36,506 bases of DNA from Lysobacterales bacterium (GTDB lineage: Bacteria > Pseudomonadota > Gammaproteobacteria > Xanthomonadales > Wenzhouxiangellaceae): contig JAKSCJ010000081.1 in NCBI GenBank assembly GCA_022360675.1, forward strand, positions 1-36,506, given 5' to 3'. Position 1 is the stretch's first letter; each line of letters opens with the position of its first letter. The notes below the pieces were generated by a model. It saw only the letters and a list, made by a program, of their open reading frames with translations. It was not told where the DNA came from and did not search any database. Shown here piece by piece: positions 26,384 through 36,506 of the stretch. Both the position numbers and the translations under genes were made by a program.

Positions 26384-26446
26384 TTCACTTCTACTTTTGT
26401 AAGAAGTGAATGTAAGCATTAGCGACCGGGCAGCTTTTGACCGGTC
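26384..26446 (+). other. Two hairpins in the atpE-atpF gap
   Basis: The first stem is TTCACTTCT (26384-26392) with AGAAGTGAA (26402-26410), 9 bp. The second is GACCGG (26424-26429) with CCGGTC (26441-26446), 6 bp. Neither has a T-run, so they are more likely mRNA-stabilising or processing structures than terminators. They lie in the longest spacer of the operon (125 bp). Confidence 0.6.
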
Positions 26447-26486
26447 CTAAGAAAATGCCAACCTCAAACCGAAACGGAGGTTCGCG

Positions 26487-26960
26487 GTGGAATTATCATT
26501 AGGCACTCTGGTTGGTCAGGCGCTGACCTTCCTCATCTTCATCCTGGTCACGATGAAATTCGTTTGGCCCCCGTTGATGGAGGCGATGGAAGACCGCCGC
26601 AAGAAAATTGCCGATGGTTTGGCGGCGGCAGAAGATAGCCAGCGTCAGCTGGAGCAGGCTAAAGAAGAAGCTTTAAGCATTGTGAAAGAAGCGCGTAGCG
26701 AAGCCAATAGCATTCGCGAGCAAGCTGAATCACGTGCCTCAGGCATTCTGGATGAAGCCAAATCAGAAGCCGTAGCTGAGCGCCAACGTCAAGTGGCTGC
26801 TGCAAGCACTGAAATTAAACTGGAAGCCGAGCGCGCTCGCGAAGCATTGCGTACTCAGTTGTCTGGTCTGGTTTTAGATGGCGCAGGTCGTCTGCTCGAT
26901 AAAGAGCTAGATAGCACTGCCCATGCTGCTCTGATCGACGAGCTAGTGGCGGAGCTGTGA
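26487..26960 (+). CDS. atpF: ATP synthase Fo subunit b
   Basis: Peripheral stalk subunit, 157 aa: one N-terminal membrane helix ([22 protein letters not shown]) and a long coiled coil rich in Ala, Glu and Arg that reaches the delta subunit. The start is GTG, served by CGGAGG six bases upstream. It is followed after one base by atpH. Confidence 0.96.
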   Translation: MELSLGTLVGQALTFLIFILVTMKFVWPPLMEAMEDRRKKIADGLAAAEDSQRQLEQAKEEALSIVKEARSEANSIREQAESRASGILDEAKSEAVAERQRQVAAASTEIKLEAERAREALRTQLSGLVLDGAGRLLDKELDSTAHAALIDELVAEL

Positions 26961-26961
26961 G

Positions 26962-27501
26962 ATGAGTGACTTAGCCGTCATCTCCCGCCCATACGCCCGA
27001 GCTGCTTTTGAAGTAGCTCAAAGCGAAGGTCAACTCGCACTGTGGTCTGACCAGCTGGCTTTAGCCAGCGCCATTGTTAGTCACACAGACATGGCCGCCG
27101 TACTGGCTAATCCACGCGTAGAGCGTGCACAAATGGCTGAACTGGTGATTGCCGCCGGTAAAGAGCAGTTTACTGCGACCGCAAGCAATCTCATTCGGCT
27201 GATGGCTGAAAATCGCCGTTTACCGGCCCTGCCTGACGTTGCCGAAGGTTTTGAAGCCTTACGCGCAGCGGCAGAAGCACGACTACCGGTAACCGTTCGC
27301 TCCGCCGTCGCATTATCAGATGAGCAACGCCAAAGCATTGAGTCCAAACTCACTACCCGTTTCGGTCGTGAAGTGGAAGCTCAATACGAATTGGATCAAG
27401 AGCTCATCGGCGGCGCCGTTATCGAAGCGGGCGATGTCATCATCGACGGTTCATTACGCAATAAGCTAGAACGTCTCAACGGCGCTCTACACAAAGGTTA
27501 A
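26962..27501 (+). CDS. atpH: ATP synthase F1 subunit delta
   Basis: Connects F1 to the peripheral stalk, 179 aa. It shows the opening VISRPYARAAFEVAQ, an NRRLPALPDVAEGF segment and the closing GGAVIEAGDVIIDGSLRNKLERL of the OSCP/delta family. The start ATG lies one base after the atpF stop. Confidence 0.96.
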   Translation: MSDLAVISRPYARAAFEVAQSEGQLALWSDQLALASAIVSHTDMAAVLANPRVERAQMAELVIAAGKEQFTATASNLIRLMAENRRLPALPDVAEGFEALRAAAEARLPVTVRSAVALSDEQRQSIESKLTTRFGREVEAQYELDQELIGGAVIEAGDVIIDGSLRNKLERLNGALHKG

Positions 27502-27544
27502 GCAAACCGCTTGGTGAATAGCACCAGGCGCCAGGGGAATTCCC

Positions 27545-29089
27545 ATGCAAACACAGTTGAATCCATCGGAAATCAGTGAGCTGATCAAACAGCGCATCCA
27601 GAATTTCGAAGCCGTAGCCGAAGAACGTAATCAAGGCACGGTGGTCAGCGTATCGGATGGTATTTGCCGCATCCATGGCCTGACCGATGCCATGCAGGGC
27701 GAAATGATCAAGTTCCCCGGCGATACCTATGGTTTGGCTTTGAACCTGGAACGCGACTCCGTCGGTGTGGTGGTGATGGGTGACTACAGTCACATCAGTG
27801 AAGGCACCACCGTTGAATGTACCGGTCGTATTCTGGAAGTACCCGTAGGCCGTGGCCTGATGGGTCGCGTTGTCGACTCCTTAGGTAACCCGATCGACGG
27901 TGCAGGCCCCATCGAAAACGATGGCTTCTCGCCCATCGAAAAAGTAGCGCCCGGCGTAATTGAACGTAAATCGGTTGATCAACCGGTGCAAACCGGTCTG
28001 AAAGCGATCGACACCATGGTTCCCGTTGGTCGCGGCCAACGTGAGCTGATCATTGGTGATCGCCAAACCGGTAAAACGGCTGTAGCCATTGACGCCATCA
28101 TCAACCAAAAAGGTACTGGCGTTAAATGTATCTACGTGGCCATCGGCCAGAAGCAATCGTCTATCGCTGCGGTAGTGCGTAAGCTGGAAGAACACGGCGC
28201 GATGGAACACACCATCATCGTTGCGGCTTCTGCTTCTGAATCTGCTGCGCTGCAGTACATTGCACCTTACTCTGGCTGTGCCATGGGTGAGTACTTCCTC
28301 GATCGCGGTGAAGATGCGCTGATTGTTTATGATGATCTGACCAAGCACGCTTGGGCTTACCGTCAAATCTCTCTGCTGCTGCGTCGTCCGCCCGGTCGTG
28401 AAGCCTACCCCGGTGACGTTTTCTATTTGCACTCTCGTCTGCTGGAACGCGCATCTCGCGTTAACGCCGACTACGTAGAAGCATTCACCAAGGGTGAAGT
28501 GAAAGGTCAAACCGGTTCTTTAACCGCGCTGCCCATCATTGAAACCCAAGCCGGTGACGTATCTGCATTCGTACCGACCAACGTAATTTCTATTACCGAC
28601 GGTCAGATCTTCTTGGAAACCGACTTATTCAACGCGGGTATTCGCCCTGCGATTAACGCGGGTCTGTCGGTATCTCGTGTAGGTGGTTCTGCACAAACCA
28701 AGATCATCAAGAAACTGGGTGGCGGTGTGCGCTTGGCACTGGCTCAGTACCGTGAGCTGGCCGCGTTTGCGCAGTTTGCTTCTGATCTTGACGAAACCAC
28801 CCGTCGTCAGCTGGAACGCGGTCAACGTGTTACCGAGCTGATGAAACAAGCTCAATACAGCCCGCTGAGTGTTTCCAATATGGCGGTTTCACTGTTCGCA
28901 GCCAACGAAGGCTTCCTGGACGATGTGGAACTGAACAAGATTGGTGATTTCGAAAGCGCTTTGATTGCTTACATGAACAGCGACCACGCAGACTTCATGG
29001 CAGAAATCCAAAAAGGCGGCTGGAACAATGACTTAGCTGGCCAAATGAAGTCAGCTTTGGAAACGTTCAAGAAAACTGGCAGCTGGTAA
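27545..29089 (+). CDS. atpA: ATP synthase F1 subunit alpha
   Basis: Non-catalytic nucleotide-binding subunit, 514 aa. The P-loop GDRQTGKT lies at about residues 171-178. Also visible are the N-terminal [44 protein letters not shown] in parts, and a normal C-terminus. AGGGGAA lies before the ATG, within a short palindrome (GGGGAATTCCC), and a G-U containing hairpin (27509-27516 with 27522-27529) precedes it. Confidence 0.98.
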   Translation: MQTQLNPSEISELIKQRIQNFEAVAEERNQGTVVSVSDGICRIHGLTDAMQGEMIKFPGDTYGLALNLERDSVGVVVMGDYSHISEGTTVECTGRILEVPVGRGLMGRVVDSLGNPIDGAGPIENDGFSPIEKVAPGVIERKSVDQPVQTGLKAIDTMVPVGRGQRELIIGDRQTGKTAVAIDAIINQKGTGVKCIYVAIGQKQSSIAAVVRKLEEHGAMEHTIIVAASASESAALQYIAPYSGCAMGEYFLDRGEDALIVYDDLTKHAWAYRQISLLLRRPPGREAYPGDVFYLHSRLLERASRVNADYVEAFTKGEVKGQTGSLTALPIIETQAGDVSAFVPTNVISITDGQIFLETDLFNAGIRPAINAGLSVSRVGGSAQTKIIKKLGGGVRLALAQYRELAAFAQFASDLDETTRRQLERGQRVTELMKQAQYSPLSVSNMAVSLFAANEGFLDDVELNKIGDFESALIAYMNSDHADFMAEIQKGGWNNDLAGQMKSALETFKKTGSW

Positions 29090-29114
29090 CAGCCACTAGT
29101 TAGCGATCAGTAGC

Positions 29115-29141
29115 AGCGTGGCGTTTGTCGCCACGCTTTCT
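29115..29141 (+). terminator. Terminator-like hairpin between atpA and atpG
   Basis: A 9-bp perfect GC-rich stem, AGCGTGGCG (29115-29123) with CGCCACGCT (29129-29137), a 5-base loop, then TTCTT. The short interrupted T-run suggests partial termination or an mRNA processing point inside the operon. Confidence 0.5.
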
Positions 29142-29170
29142 TAAAGCATACAGCGACGGGCGAAACGAGT

Positions 29171-31497
<2,327 letters not shown>

Positions 31498-31500
31498 ATC

Positions 31501-31923
31501 ATGGCTACAATCCATTGTGACATCGTCAGTGCCGAAGCCTCCATCTTCTCTGGTGAAGTTGCGATGGTTTTCGCCAGTGGCGAAATGGGTGAGCTGGGTA
31601 TTGCGCCACGACATGCGCCCTTACTTACTCGCCTAAGCCCAGGTCAAGTTCGTGTTCAGTTAGCCGACGGCGAAGAAGAATTCTTCTACGTATCCGGCGG
31701 CATTCTGGAAATTCAACCGCACTTGGTTACCGTATTGGCTGACACCGCCGCCCGCGCCCATGATTTGGACGAGGCAGCGGCCGCTAAAGCGAAAGAAGAC
31801 GCAGAACGTGCCATCGAAGAGCGCCAAGGCGCGATGGAAGTGGCCGAAGCCCAAGCGCAACTGGCTCAAGCTATTGCCCAGTTGGCCGCCATTCAGCGTC
31901 AACGCAAAAAACTGAAGCGATAA
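31501..31923 (+). CDS. atpC: ATP synthase F1 subunit epsilon
   Basis: Small regulatory subunit of the rotor, 140 aa. It has an N-terminal beta barrel ([36 protein letters not shown]) and a C-terminal two-helix hairpin rich in Ala, Glu and Arg that can inhibit ATP hydrolysis. It starts 3 bases after the atpD stop and ends the operon before a strong terminator. Confidence 0.97.
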   Translation: MATIHCDIVSAEASIFSGEVAMVFASGEMGELGIAPRHAPLLTRLSPGQVRVQLADGEEEFFYVSGGILEIQPHLVTVLADTAARAHDLDEAAAAKAKEDAERAIEERQGAMEVAEAQAQLAQAIAQLAAIQRQRKKLKR

Positions 31924-31952
31924 GCTGCTACGGCAGTGGCTCCAAGCTAAAG

Positions 31953-31983
31953 AAAAACGCCGGTTATTACCGGCGTTTTTTTT
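31953..31983 (+). terminator. Rho-independent terminator of the atp operon
   Basis: A 12-bp stem (31953-31964 with 31969-31980) with loop TATT, ending in an uninterrupted T8. Confidence 0.95.
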
Positions 31984-32132
31984 GCCTTTTGTCGACGTTT
32001 TCTAGCTTGGTGGCTGCTATTTTTAGCCGCTACTTGGCTGAATCTAACCCTATGCTGCTCAGCACTGGCTAAAACCGAATAAAAAGCACCAAAAAGGTTC
32101 TAAAAAGGTGTTTTTCTAGGCAATTTGCCCCT

Positions 32133-32151
32133 TTATAACCTCAGGTTATAA
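32133..32151. promoter_or_regulatory. Perfect 19-bp palindrome, operator-like
   Basis: TTATAACCT (32133-32141), one base C, AGGTTATAA (32143-32151). The one-base centre rules out a simple RNA hairpin, so a dimeric regulator site is the likelier reading. It stands 450 bp upstream of the csgG-like gene, in a region with no gene. Confidence 0.5.
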
Positions 32152-32247
32152 GGCTTCCCCAAGGAAACATGCCATTCGCACCGCTAATGTGCTGGGCTTA
32201 AAGGCGCATCGCTTTGATTTTTGAAAACCAATAACCGTTCACTCGGG

Positions 32248-32457
32248 TTGCTGGCAATTGGTGCCAGCAAAGCGCGCCACTACGCGCTGAAACTGTCATC
32301 TGCCTATGCCACTATAAACCCACGACACACGCATTAACTCCCTCTGTTACGGAATGTCGTTGTTAAGAATTGCTAAGGCTTGGTTCAAGCACCAAGTCTA
32401 GCTCCCGAAGGCTAGTAGGAAGCTATGTTTTGCCGGCGTCACTGCCGGCATTTTTTT
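32248..32457 (+). ncRNA. Candidate structured RNA (small RNA or 5' leader) with its own terminator
   Basis: This fills most of the 681-bp gene-free stretch 31924-32604. Hairpins in order are: TTGCTGGCA/TGCCAGCAA (32248-32270, 9 bp), AGCGCG/CGCGCT (32271-32288), CTTGG/CCAAG (near 32380-32397), CTAGC/GCTAG (near 32398-32415), then the terminator stem at 32431-32450. No open frame of note lies within it. I could not match it to a known RNA family. It may be a free small RNA or the attenuated leader of the csgG-like gene. The 5' end is not defined; TATAAA at 32313 is a possible -10. Confidence 0.35.
32431..32457 (+). terminator. Orphan rho-independent terminator upstream of the csgG-like gene
   Basis: TGCCGGC (32431-32437) pairs with GCCGGCA (32444-32450), loop GTCACT, followed by T7 (32451-32457). 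No coding gene ends here: atpC ends 508 bases earlier and has its own terminator. Confidence 0.88.
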
Positions 32458-32604
32458 GTCTTCATTTTGAGTATATTTCCCAGCCCTTCCCATCAATCCT
32501 TTCCGCTAGTCCTCTCTATATGTCGCATCTGATGGCTTGGCTACGTATTCAACATTAAGCGCCACCGCGCTTGCCGTCGGCTAAAAACTAAATAGGAAAT
32601 CACC

Positions 32605-33633
32605 ATGTTGAATGTCAGCTTGCGTCGTTTTGTATTGCCCGCAGCCCTGCTCTTTGGAGCCACGATAACACCCGTGGCTAGCGCCGCCACCGAAGTGCGC
32701 GTGCGCGATGGCGGCGGCCCTAGCATTGCCGAAGCCCAAGCGGCGGCCTATAACGGTCCACAGGCGCGTATTGCGGTGAGCCGTTTCGAGAACAAAACCC
32801 ACGACGCCGGTAATTGGTGGAATCCACAAATTGGCGATGGCATGGCCGACATGCTGACCACCGCCTTGTTCAACACCGGCCGCTTCATCGTATTAGAGCG
32901 CGAAAGCCTGGACGATGTGATCTACGAACAAGACCTGGGTGCCAGCGGCCGCATACGCCAAGACACCGCAGCGGCCATCGGCGAAATCGAAGGCGCTGAA
33001 ATTCTCGTGGTGGCCGCCGTTACCGAATTCGACGGTAACTCCGGCGGCACTCGAGGTGGTTTAGGCGGTATCGGCGGTGGCGTGCTTGGTGCCATTACCG
33101 GTGGGGTAAAAAGTGCCCATATGGCCATCGACATTCGCCTGATTGACGCCCGCACCAGCCGTATCCTGGCCGCCACCAGTGTTGAAGGCAAAGCCAAAGA
33201 CTTCAACGTGGGCGCCGCCTTGGGCGGATACACCGGCCGCGTTGGCTTAGGCGGCGCTCTGGAAACCTGGAAAAACACCCCACGCGAAAAAGCCCTGCGC
33301 CAAGTTATCGAAGCCGCCGTCGACTTCATCGCCAGCCGTACCCCAGCCCAGTATTACCGAGCCGGTGGCCAGAGCAATGCGAGCACTTCTTCAAACACAC
33401 AGAACGCGTCGAGCACCAACTCCAACTCTGGTAATAGCGGTGGCAATCAAGTGGTTGTGATTGAAGACGCCGCCCCGGTGCACAAAGGCCCCAACGCGAA
33501 AACCCCCGTCGTATTTACCTTAGGTGCTGGCACCATTTTAGATTTGGGCGTGAAAGCCAATGGTTGGATGCAGGTGAAGGAAAATGGGCAAAAGGGATGG
33601 TTGAAGCTGGAGAATACCGTGCCGGTTGAGTAA
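32605..33633 (+). CDS. CsgG/HfaB-family secreted protein with C-terminal SH3-like domain
   Basis: A 342-aa protein: a signal peptide (cleavage near ASA/A, residue 27), a CsgG domain (about residues 50-245) with QARIAVSRFENKT, IGDGMADMLTTALFNTGRFIVLERESLDDVI, GAEILVVAAVTEF and IDIRLIDARTSRILAATSVEGKA read in parts, then a Ser/Asn linker (about 255-282) and a bacterial SH3-like segment (APVHKGPNAKTPVVFTLGAGTILDL...GWMQVKENGQKGWLKLENT). True CsgG is an outer-membrane lipoprotein channel for curli; here the lipobox cysteine is missing and no curli genes are present. The role is therefore probably in the envelope but not curli export. AGGAAA precedes the ATG. Confidence 0.87.
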   Translation: MLNVSLRRFVLPAALLFGATITPVASAATEVRVRDGGGPSIAEAQAAAYNGPQARIAVSRFENKTHDAGNWWNPQIGDGMADMLTTALFNTGRFIVLERESLDDVIYEQDLGASGRIRQDTAAAIGEIEGAEILVVAAVTEFDGNSGGTRGGLGGIGGGVLGAITGGVKSAHMAIDIRLIDARTSRILAATSVEGKAKDFNVGAALGGYTGRVGLGGALETWKNTPREKALRQVIEAAVDFIASRTPAQYYRAGGQSNASTSSNTQNASSTNSNSGNSGGNQVVVIEDAAPVHKGPNAKTPVVFTLGAGTILDLGVKANGWMQVKENGQKGWLKLENTVPVE

Positions 33634-33718
33634 GGCCTGTATTTAGGTTTGTTTCTTAAGTGGCGTTTTTGTTTTTGTTTCGCCACCTATAGAAGCTGAT
33701 ATCTATAGTTACGCTGGC

Positions 33719-34097
33719 GTGTGGCGGCGAGTACCTTTTGGTGCAGCCAAAAGGTACCAAAAGCTGCTGGTGTGTTGTTAGCAATTCCCCGGTGTTTTTA
33801 ATCTTCTCGGCGACCATGATCAAACGGCTTCCTGCCTTTGATCATTGCACTCGCATCCCTGCGAGTGCTCGCCTGCGTTTTGTGAAGAGCGGTGGGGATA
33901 ACGAGGTCTTCGTCTTACCACCGACATCGATTAAAACCGTAGGCAATGCTCAGCCAGGACGGCTGAGCAAGCATTCATAGGCAGGGAGCCTTTGAATGCG
34001 TGTGCCGTGAGCTTCACGCTCACACAAAACTCAACTCAAAAATCCAAGGCGCTTTTGGGTACTTTTGCCGCCAGGAAAAAGTACCTCGCCGCCGCAC
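33719..34097. repeat. Chain of hairpins bounded by inverted repeats (mobile-like intergenic element)
   Basis: The left end (33719-33739) and the complement of the right end (34076-34097) share GTG-GGCGGCGAG followed by a TAC-TTTT stretch. Next to each end is a hairpin: 33731-33741 with 33747-33757 (11 bp) and 34058-34066 with 34077-34085 (9 bp). Between them lie at least six more: 33816-33824/33837-33845, 33847-33855/33860-33868, 33890-33895/33918-33923, 33948-33955/33961-33968, 33971-33982/33988-33999 and 34007-34012/34018-34023. No credible gene lies inside. It accounts for most of the 585-bp gap 33634-34218. Confidence 0.6.
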
Positions 34098-34155
34098 AGG
34101 GGCATAACAATAAACACCCACCGTGTAGCGGCGAAATACTAATAAAAGCTTTGCT

Positions 34156-34188
34156 AAAAAAGAAAAGCCCAGAGTAAAACTCCAGGCT
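34156..34188 (-). terminator. Rho-independent terminator of the S9 peptidase gene
   Basis: On the minus strand AGCCTGGAGT (34188-34179) pairs with ACTCTGGGCT (34175-34166), 10 bp with two G-U pairs and a TTT loop. It is followed by TTTTCTTTTT-type sequence down to 34156. Confidence 0.85.
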
Positions 34189-34218
34189 TCCCAAAAAAAC
34201 TAAACCAACAAAACCACC

Positions 34219-36192
34219 CTACTTCAACAAGTACTCCTGAAAAAACATCACCGTTAATTCACTAAACAAATCACGGTTTTCTTTCTTTCTAAAGCCATGG
34301 CCTTCGTTTAAGGCATCCATATACCACACGGCATTGCCTTGCTGGCGCAATGCAGCGACGACTTGCTCGGCTTCGGTGTAGGGTACGCGGGGGTCGTTGT
34401 GGCCTTGGGCGACGAACATGGGAATTTGCATGGCTTCTACGTGGCTTAATGGGCTGATGTTCATTAAGTGTTCGCGCATGGCGGGGTCGCGTTCGTCGCC
34501 GTATTCTACGCGGCGTAAGTCACGGCGGTAGTCTTGGGTATTTTCTAAGAAGGTGACGAAGTTGCTGATGCCCACGATATCGACTGCGGCTTTGAGTTTG
34601 TCGCTGTAGTGGGCGGCGCTGGCTAATACCATGTAGCCGCCGTAGCTACCACCAAATACCGCCACGCGTTTGGCATCCAGATCGTCTTGTTCGCCAATCC
34701 AGTCCAATAAGGCACCGATGTCTTTCACTGAGTCTTCGCGTTTAAAGCCGTTATCCATTTGCAGATACGACTTACCATAGCCTGAAGAGCCGCGCACATT
34801 GGGTGCGATGACAGCCACGCCCAGTTTAGCCACCCAGTATTGGTAGGTGCTGCTGAAGCGCGGTTGGTATTGGCCTTCGGGGCCACCGTGGATAGAAATC
34901 ACGACTGGGTGCGGGCCGGGGCCGTCGGGTTTGTAGACAAAGGCCGGAATGGTGCGGGCTTCGCCGTCGACTTGATCGAAGGTGGGGTAATGCACTAATT
35001 CGGGGCTGGCGAATTGGGTGGTGTCTAAACCGCCCACTTCACTAAAGGTCCAGCGTGATAAATCGTCTTCATCGGCGCGGCGACCGCTGAGATTCAGTAC
35101 ATAGGCATCGCTGGGGGTTTGTGCGTTATTGACGGTAAAGGCCAGGGCTTTGTCGTCGGGGCTAAAGTGTAAGCCGCTGATAATGCCCACCGGAATGGCA
35201 TCGACGCGCTGGTAGCGATCATTACTGGGGAAATATTGATACAAGCGGCTGATACCGCCTTCATTGGCAATAAAGGCACCGCGTTTGCCGCTGTGATCCA
35301 GAGCAAAAGAATCGATAGACCAAGGGATATCCTTAGTAATGACCTTCGAATCATCCGCATCTTTCAGGCTGAAATACGCCAGCTGGGCAAATTCACCATC
35401 GGCGTCGGTCACGTAGTAAAAGCCCTCGCCTTTGGCATCGAAGCTGAAGGGTAAATTGCGCGCAGGAGCGTCATCGCCACCGGCCACTTGGCGTAGCTCG
35501 CCCGAGGCGATATCCAAGACATGAATACGTGAGTCGTTCACACTGACATATTGCAGAATCAATAACTGCTTGCCGTCTTCCGAGAAATCCACCGGACCCC
35601 ACCAGTAGCCATCGTCGGCGGGCACCACCATGCGGGTGGTTTCGGGATTGGCTTTATCCATCAACCAGATATCGTTGGTGCGGCCATTACGACGGGTCGA
35701 TTGATACGCCATCATCTGACCGTCGTGAGACCAGGTCACCTGGCCATTGCGTGATTCGCCATCGGTTAATAAACGACGTTGACCACTTTGGAGATCGAGC
35801 AAGAAAATCTGCGAAAACTCACTACCGCCACTATCCATGGCGAAACTCAGCTCATTACTCTCAGGCCGCCGCTGCACACCGCTTACCGGCTCCGAGAACC
35901 ACGTTAACTGCCGCCGCGCACCGCCCGCTTCGTCGACCCGGTGAATCTGATTCACATCGGCAAAGCGAGTGCCAATAAACAAACTCTTGCCATCGGCCGC
36001 CCAGTCGTACACAAAGGCACTGCGGGTATTTTGATACCGCCGCAACTCCGAGCGAATCTCCTCGGGCACCTCAGGCACATCCTGCAACATCACATTGCCA
36101 TTATTGGCCATGCGCTCATCCACCGCCTGCGCCGTGCCAAAACAAGACACCGCCAACGCCGCTAACAACCACCGCCGAATTTCGAGCTGCAT
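34219..36192 (-). CDS. Secreted S9-family serine peptidase (prolyl oligopeptidase type)
   Basis: An exported peptidase that probably cleaves short peptides. The 657-aa protein has a signal peptide (LEIRRWLLAALAVSCF..AQA), an N-terminal beta-propeller with TolB-like blades (ending near residue 380), and a C-terminal alpha/beta-hydrolase domain. The catalytic triad is visible: Ser in GGSYGGYM (codon 34645-34647), Asp in GHNDPRVP (34393-34395) and His in EGHGF (34297-34299). It is closest in outline to dipeptidyl or acylaminoacyl peptidases. The frame is open from a GTG at 36204; the ATG at 36192 is preferred because it has a purine-rich ribosome site (GGAG/GGGGG) and begins the signal peptide cleanly. 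Exact cleavage specificity cannot be told. Confidence 0.93.
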   Translation of the reverse strand: MQLEIRRWLLAALAVSCFGTAQAVDERMANNGNVMLQDVPEVPEEIRSELRRYQNTRSAFVYDWAADGKSLFIGTRFADVNQIHRVDEAGGARRQLTWFSEPVSGVQRRPESNELSFAMDSGGSEFSQIFLLDLQSGQRRLLTDGESRNGQVTWSHDGQMMAYQSTRRNGRTNDIWLMDKANPETTRMVVPADDGYWWGPVDFSEDGKQLLILQYVSVNDSRIHVLDIASGELRQVAGGDDAPARNLPFSFDAKGEGFYYVTDADGEFAQLAYFSLKDADDSKVITKDIPWSIDSFALDHSGKRGAFIANEGGISRLYQYFPSNDRYQRVDAIPVGIISGLHFSPDDKALAFTVNNAQTPSDAYVLNLSGRRADEDDLSRWTFSEVGGLDTTQFASPELVHYPTFDQVDGEARTIPAFVYKPDGPGPHPVVISIHGGPEGQYQPRFSSTYQYWVAKLGVAVIAPNVRGSSGYGKSYLQMDNGFKREDSVKDIGALLDWIGEQDDLDAKRVAVFGGSYGGYMVLASAAHYSDKLKAAVDIVGISNFVTFLENTQDYRRDLRRVEYGDERDPAMREHLMNISPLSHVEAMQIPMFVAQGHNDPRVPYTEAEQVVAALRQQGNAVWYMDALNEGHGFRKKENRDLFSELTVMFFQEYLLK

Positions 36193-36204
36193 GAAAACCC
36201 CCAC

Positions 36205-36506
36205 TCCAAAAATAAGCCAAACGTTTTAGACGTTCAGAGTATTGCAGAAGTTAGGGGTGGGCTAAAGGGGATTACTGTTGGTGGTTGGTTTGGGGCGGTT
36301 GGGAGTTTTTTTGAAAAATATAAACGTGATTTTAAAGTTTGAAGTAAGTGATTCTAATGATACTTTTATGTCTGGTGGTTAAGATTTAAAGCTTACTGAA
36401 AGTGTGTGTTTATATGGTGGTTGAACGTTGTGATTTTTTGATTACAGGCTTGTTGTTTCAAGGCTTATTTAGCAGTAACTTTGGTTCTTGTTTTAATGTG
36501 AGGGGA
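36205..36506. other. Gene-free right end of the window
   Basis: About 300 bases with no credible gene. The part after 36300 is rich in A and T, and the part near 36270-36310 is strongly G/T-biased on the plus strand. It must contain the S9 peptidase promoter, but I could not identify -35/-10 boxes with confidence. Confidence 0.5.

Noticed and set aside
27881-28510. 209-codon antisense frame inside atpA
   Set aside because: It runs fully opposite one of the best-conserved genes known and shows no protein-like features.
33660-33686. GTGGCG/CGCCAC stem just after csgG as its terminator
   Set aside because: The T-rich part is in the 15-base loop, not after the stem, so it does not fit an intrinsic terminator.
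33738-33980. 80-codon frame beginning MVQPKGTK in the hairpin element
   Set aside because: It runs through several inverted repeats and has no ribosome site; such frames are typical false calls in this kind of repeat.

Overview
The window looks like a stretch of a gammaproteobacterial chromosome of moderate GC, from a free-living, probably aquatic bacterium. The support is a 23S rRNA pseudouridine synthase of the RluE type, an AlgC-type phosphomannomutase, an AlgZ/AlgR-like LytS/LytTR pair, and an rsmG-parA-parB block close to an atpIBEFHAGDC operon, the usual gammaproteobacterial arrangement near the replication origin. I cannot assign a genus. I saw no tRNA, rRNA, CRISPR array, transposase or phage gene.

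Layout. Bases 1-2581: the 3' part of algC, an RluE-type enzyme and a small secreted protein. Bases 2757-4139 (minus): a plant/alphaproteobacterial-type glutamate-cysteine ligase. Bases 4446-11892: a complete oligopeptide ABC transporter operon with two tandem substrate-binding proteins, two permeases and two ATPases, mostly joined by 4-bp ATGA overlaps. Bases 12149-12733: a small lipoprotein. Bases 12826-15805 (minus): three transcription units that share an inverted-repeat operator, TTTCTGT-N4-ACAGAAA. They encode a GbsR/MarR-type regulator, a small membrane protein, and an SDR-DoxX fusion with a DUF2269 protein. Two more minus-strand genes (DUF427, DUF945) lead to rsmG-parA-parB (17400-19766). 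A minus-strand block follows: LytS-type kinase, LytTR regulator, GST, MscS channel. The atp operon occupies 24848-31923, with a clear promoter in front and a clear terminator behind. The right end holds a structured non-coding region with an orphan terminator, a CsgG-SH3 protein, a roughly 380-bp chain of hairpins bounded by inverted repeats, and a secreted S9 peptidase (minus).

How the genes work together. The transporter imports peptides and the S9 peptidase may supply or process them. ParA, ParB and RsmG are chromosome segregation and ribosome methylation housekeeping. The atp operon makes the H+-type F1Fo ATP synthase. The GbsR regulator most likely represses itself and its two neighbouring units.

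Least ordinary features: (1) the three-site GbsR regulon; (2) two arrays of DnaA-box-like 9-mers with a 12-bp period, one inside the acidic tail of the second binding protein and one inside the mscS N-terminus, on either side of parAB; (3) the structured non-coding regions on both sides of csgG; (4) hairpins inside the atp operon. All assignments were made by reading the sequence, without database searches.
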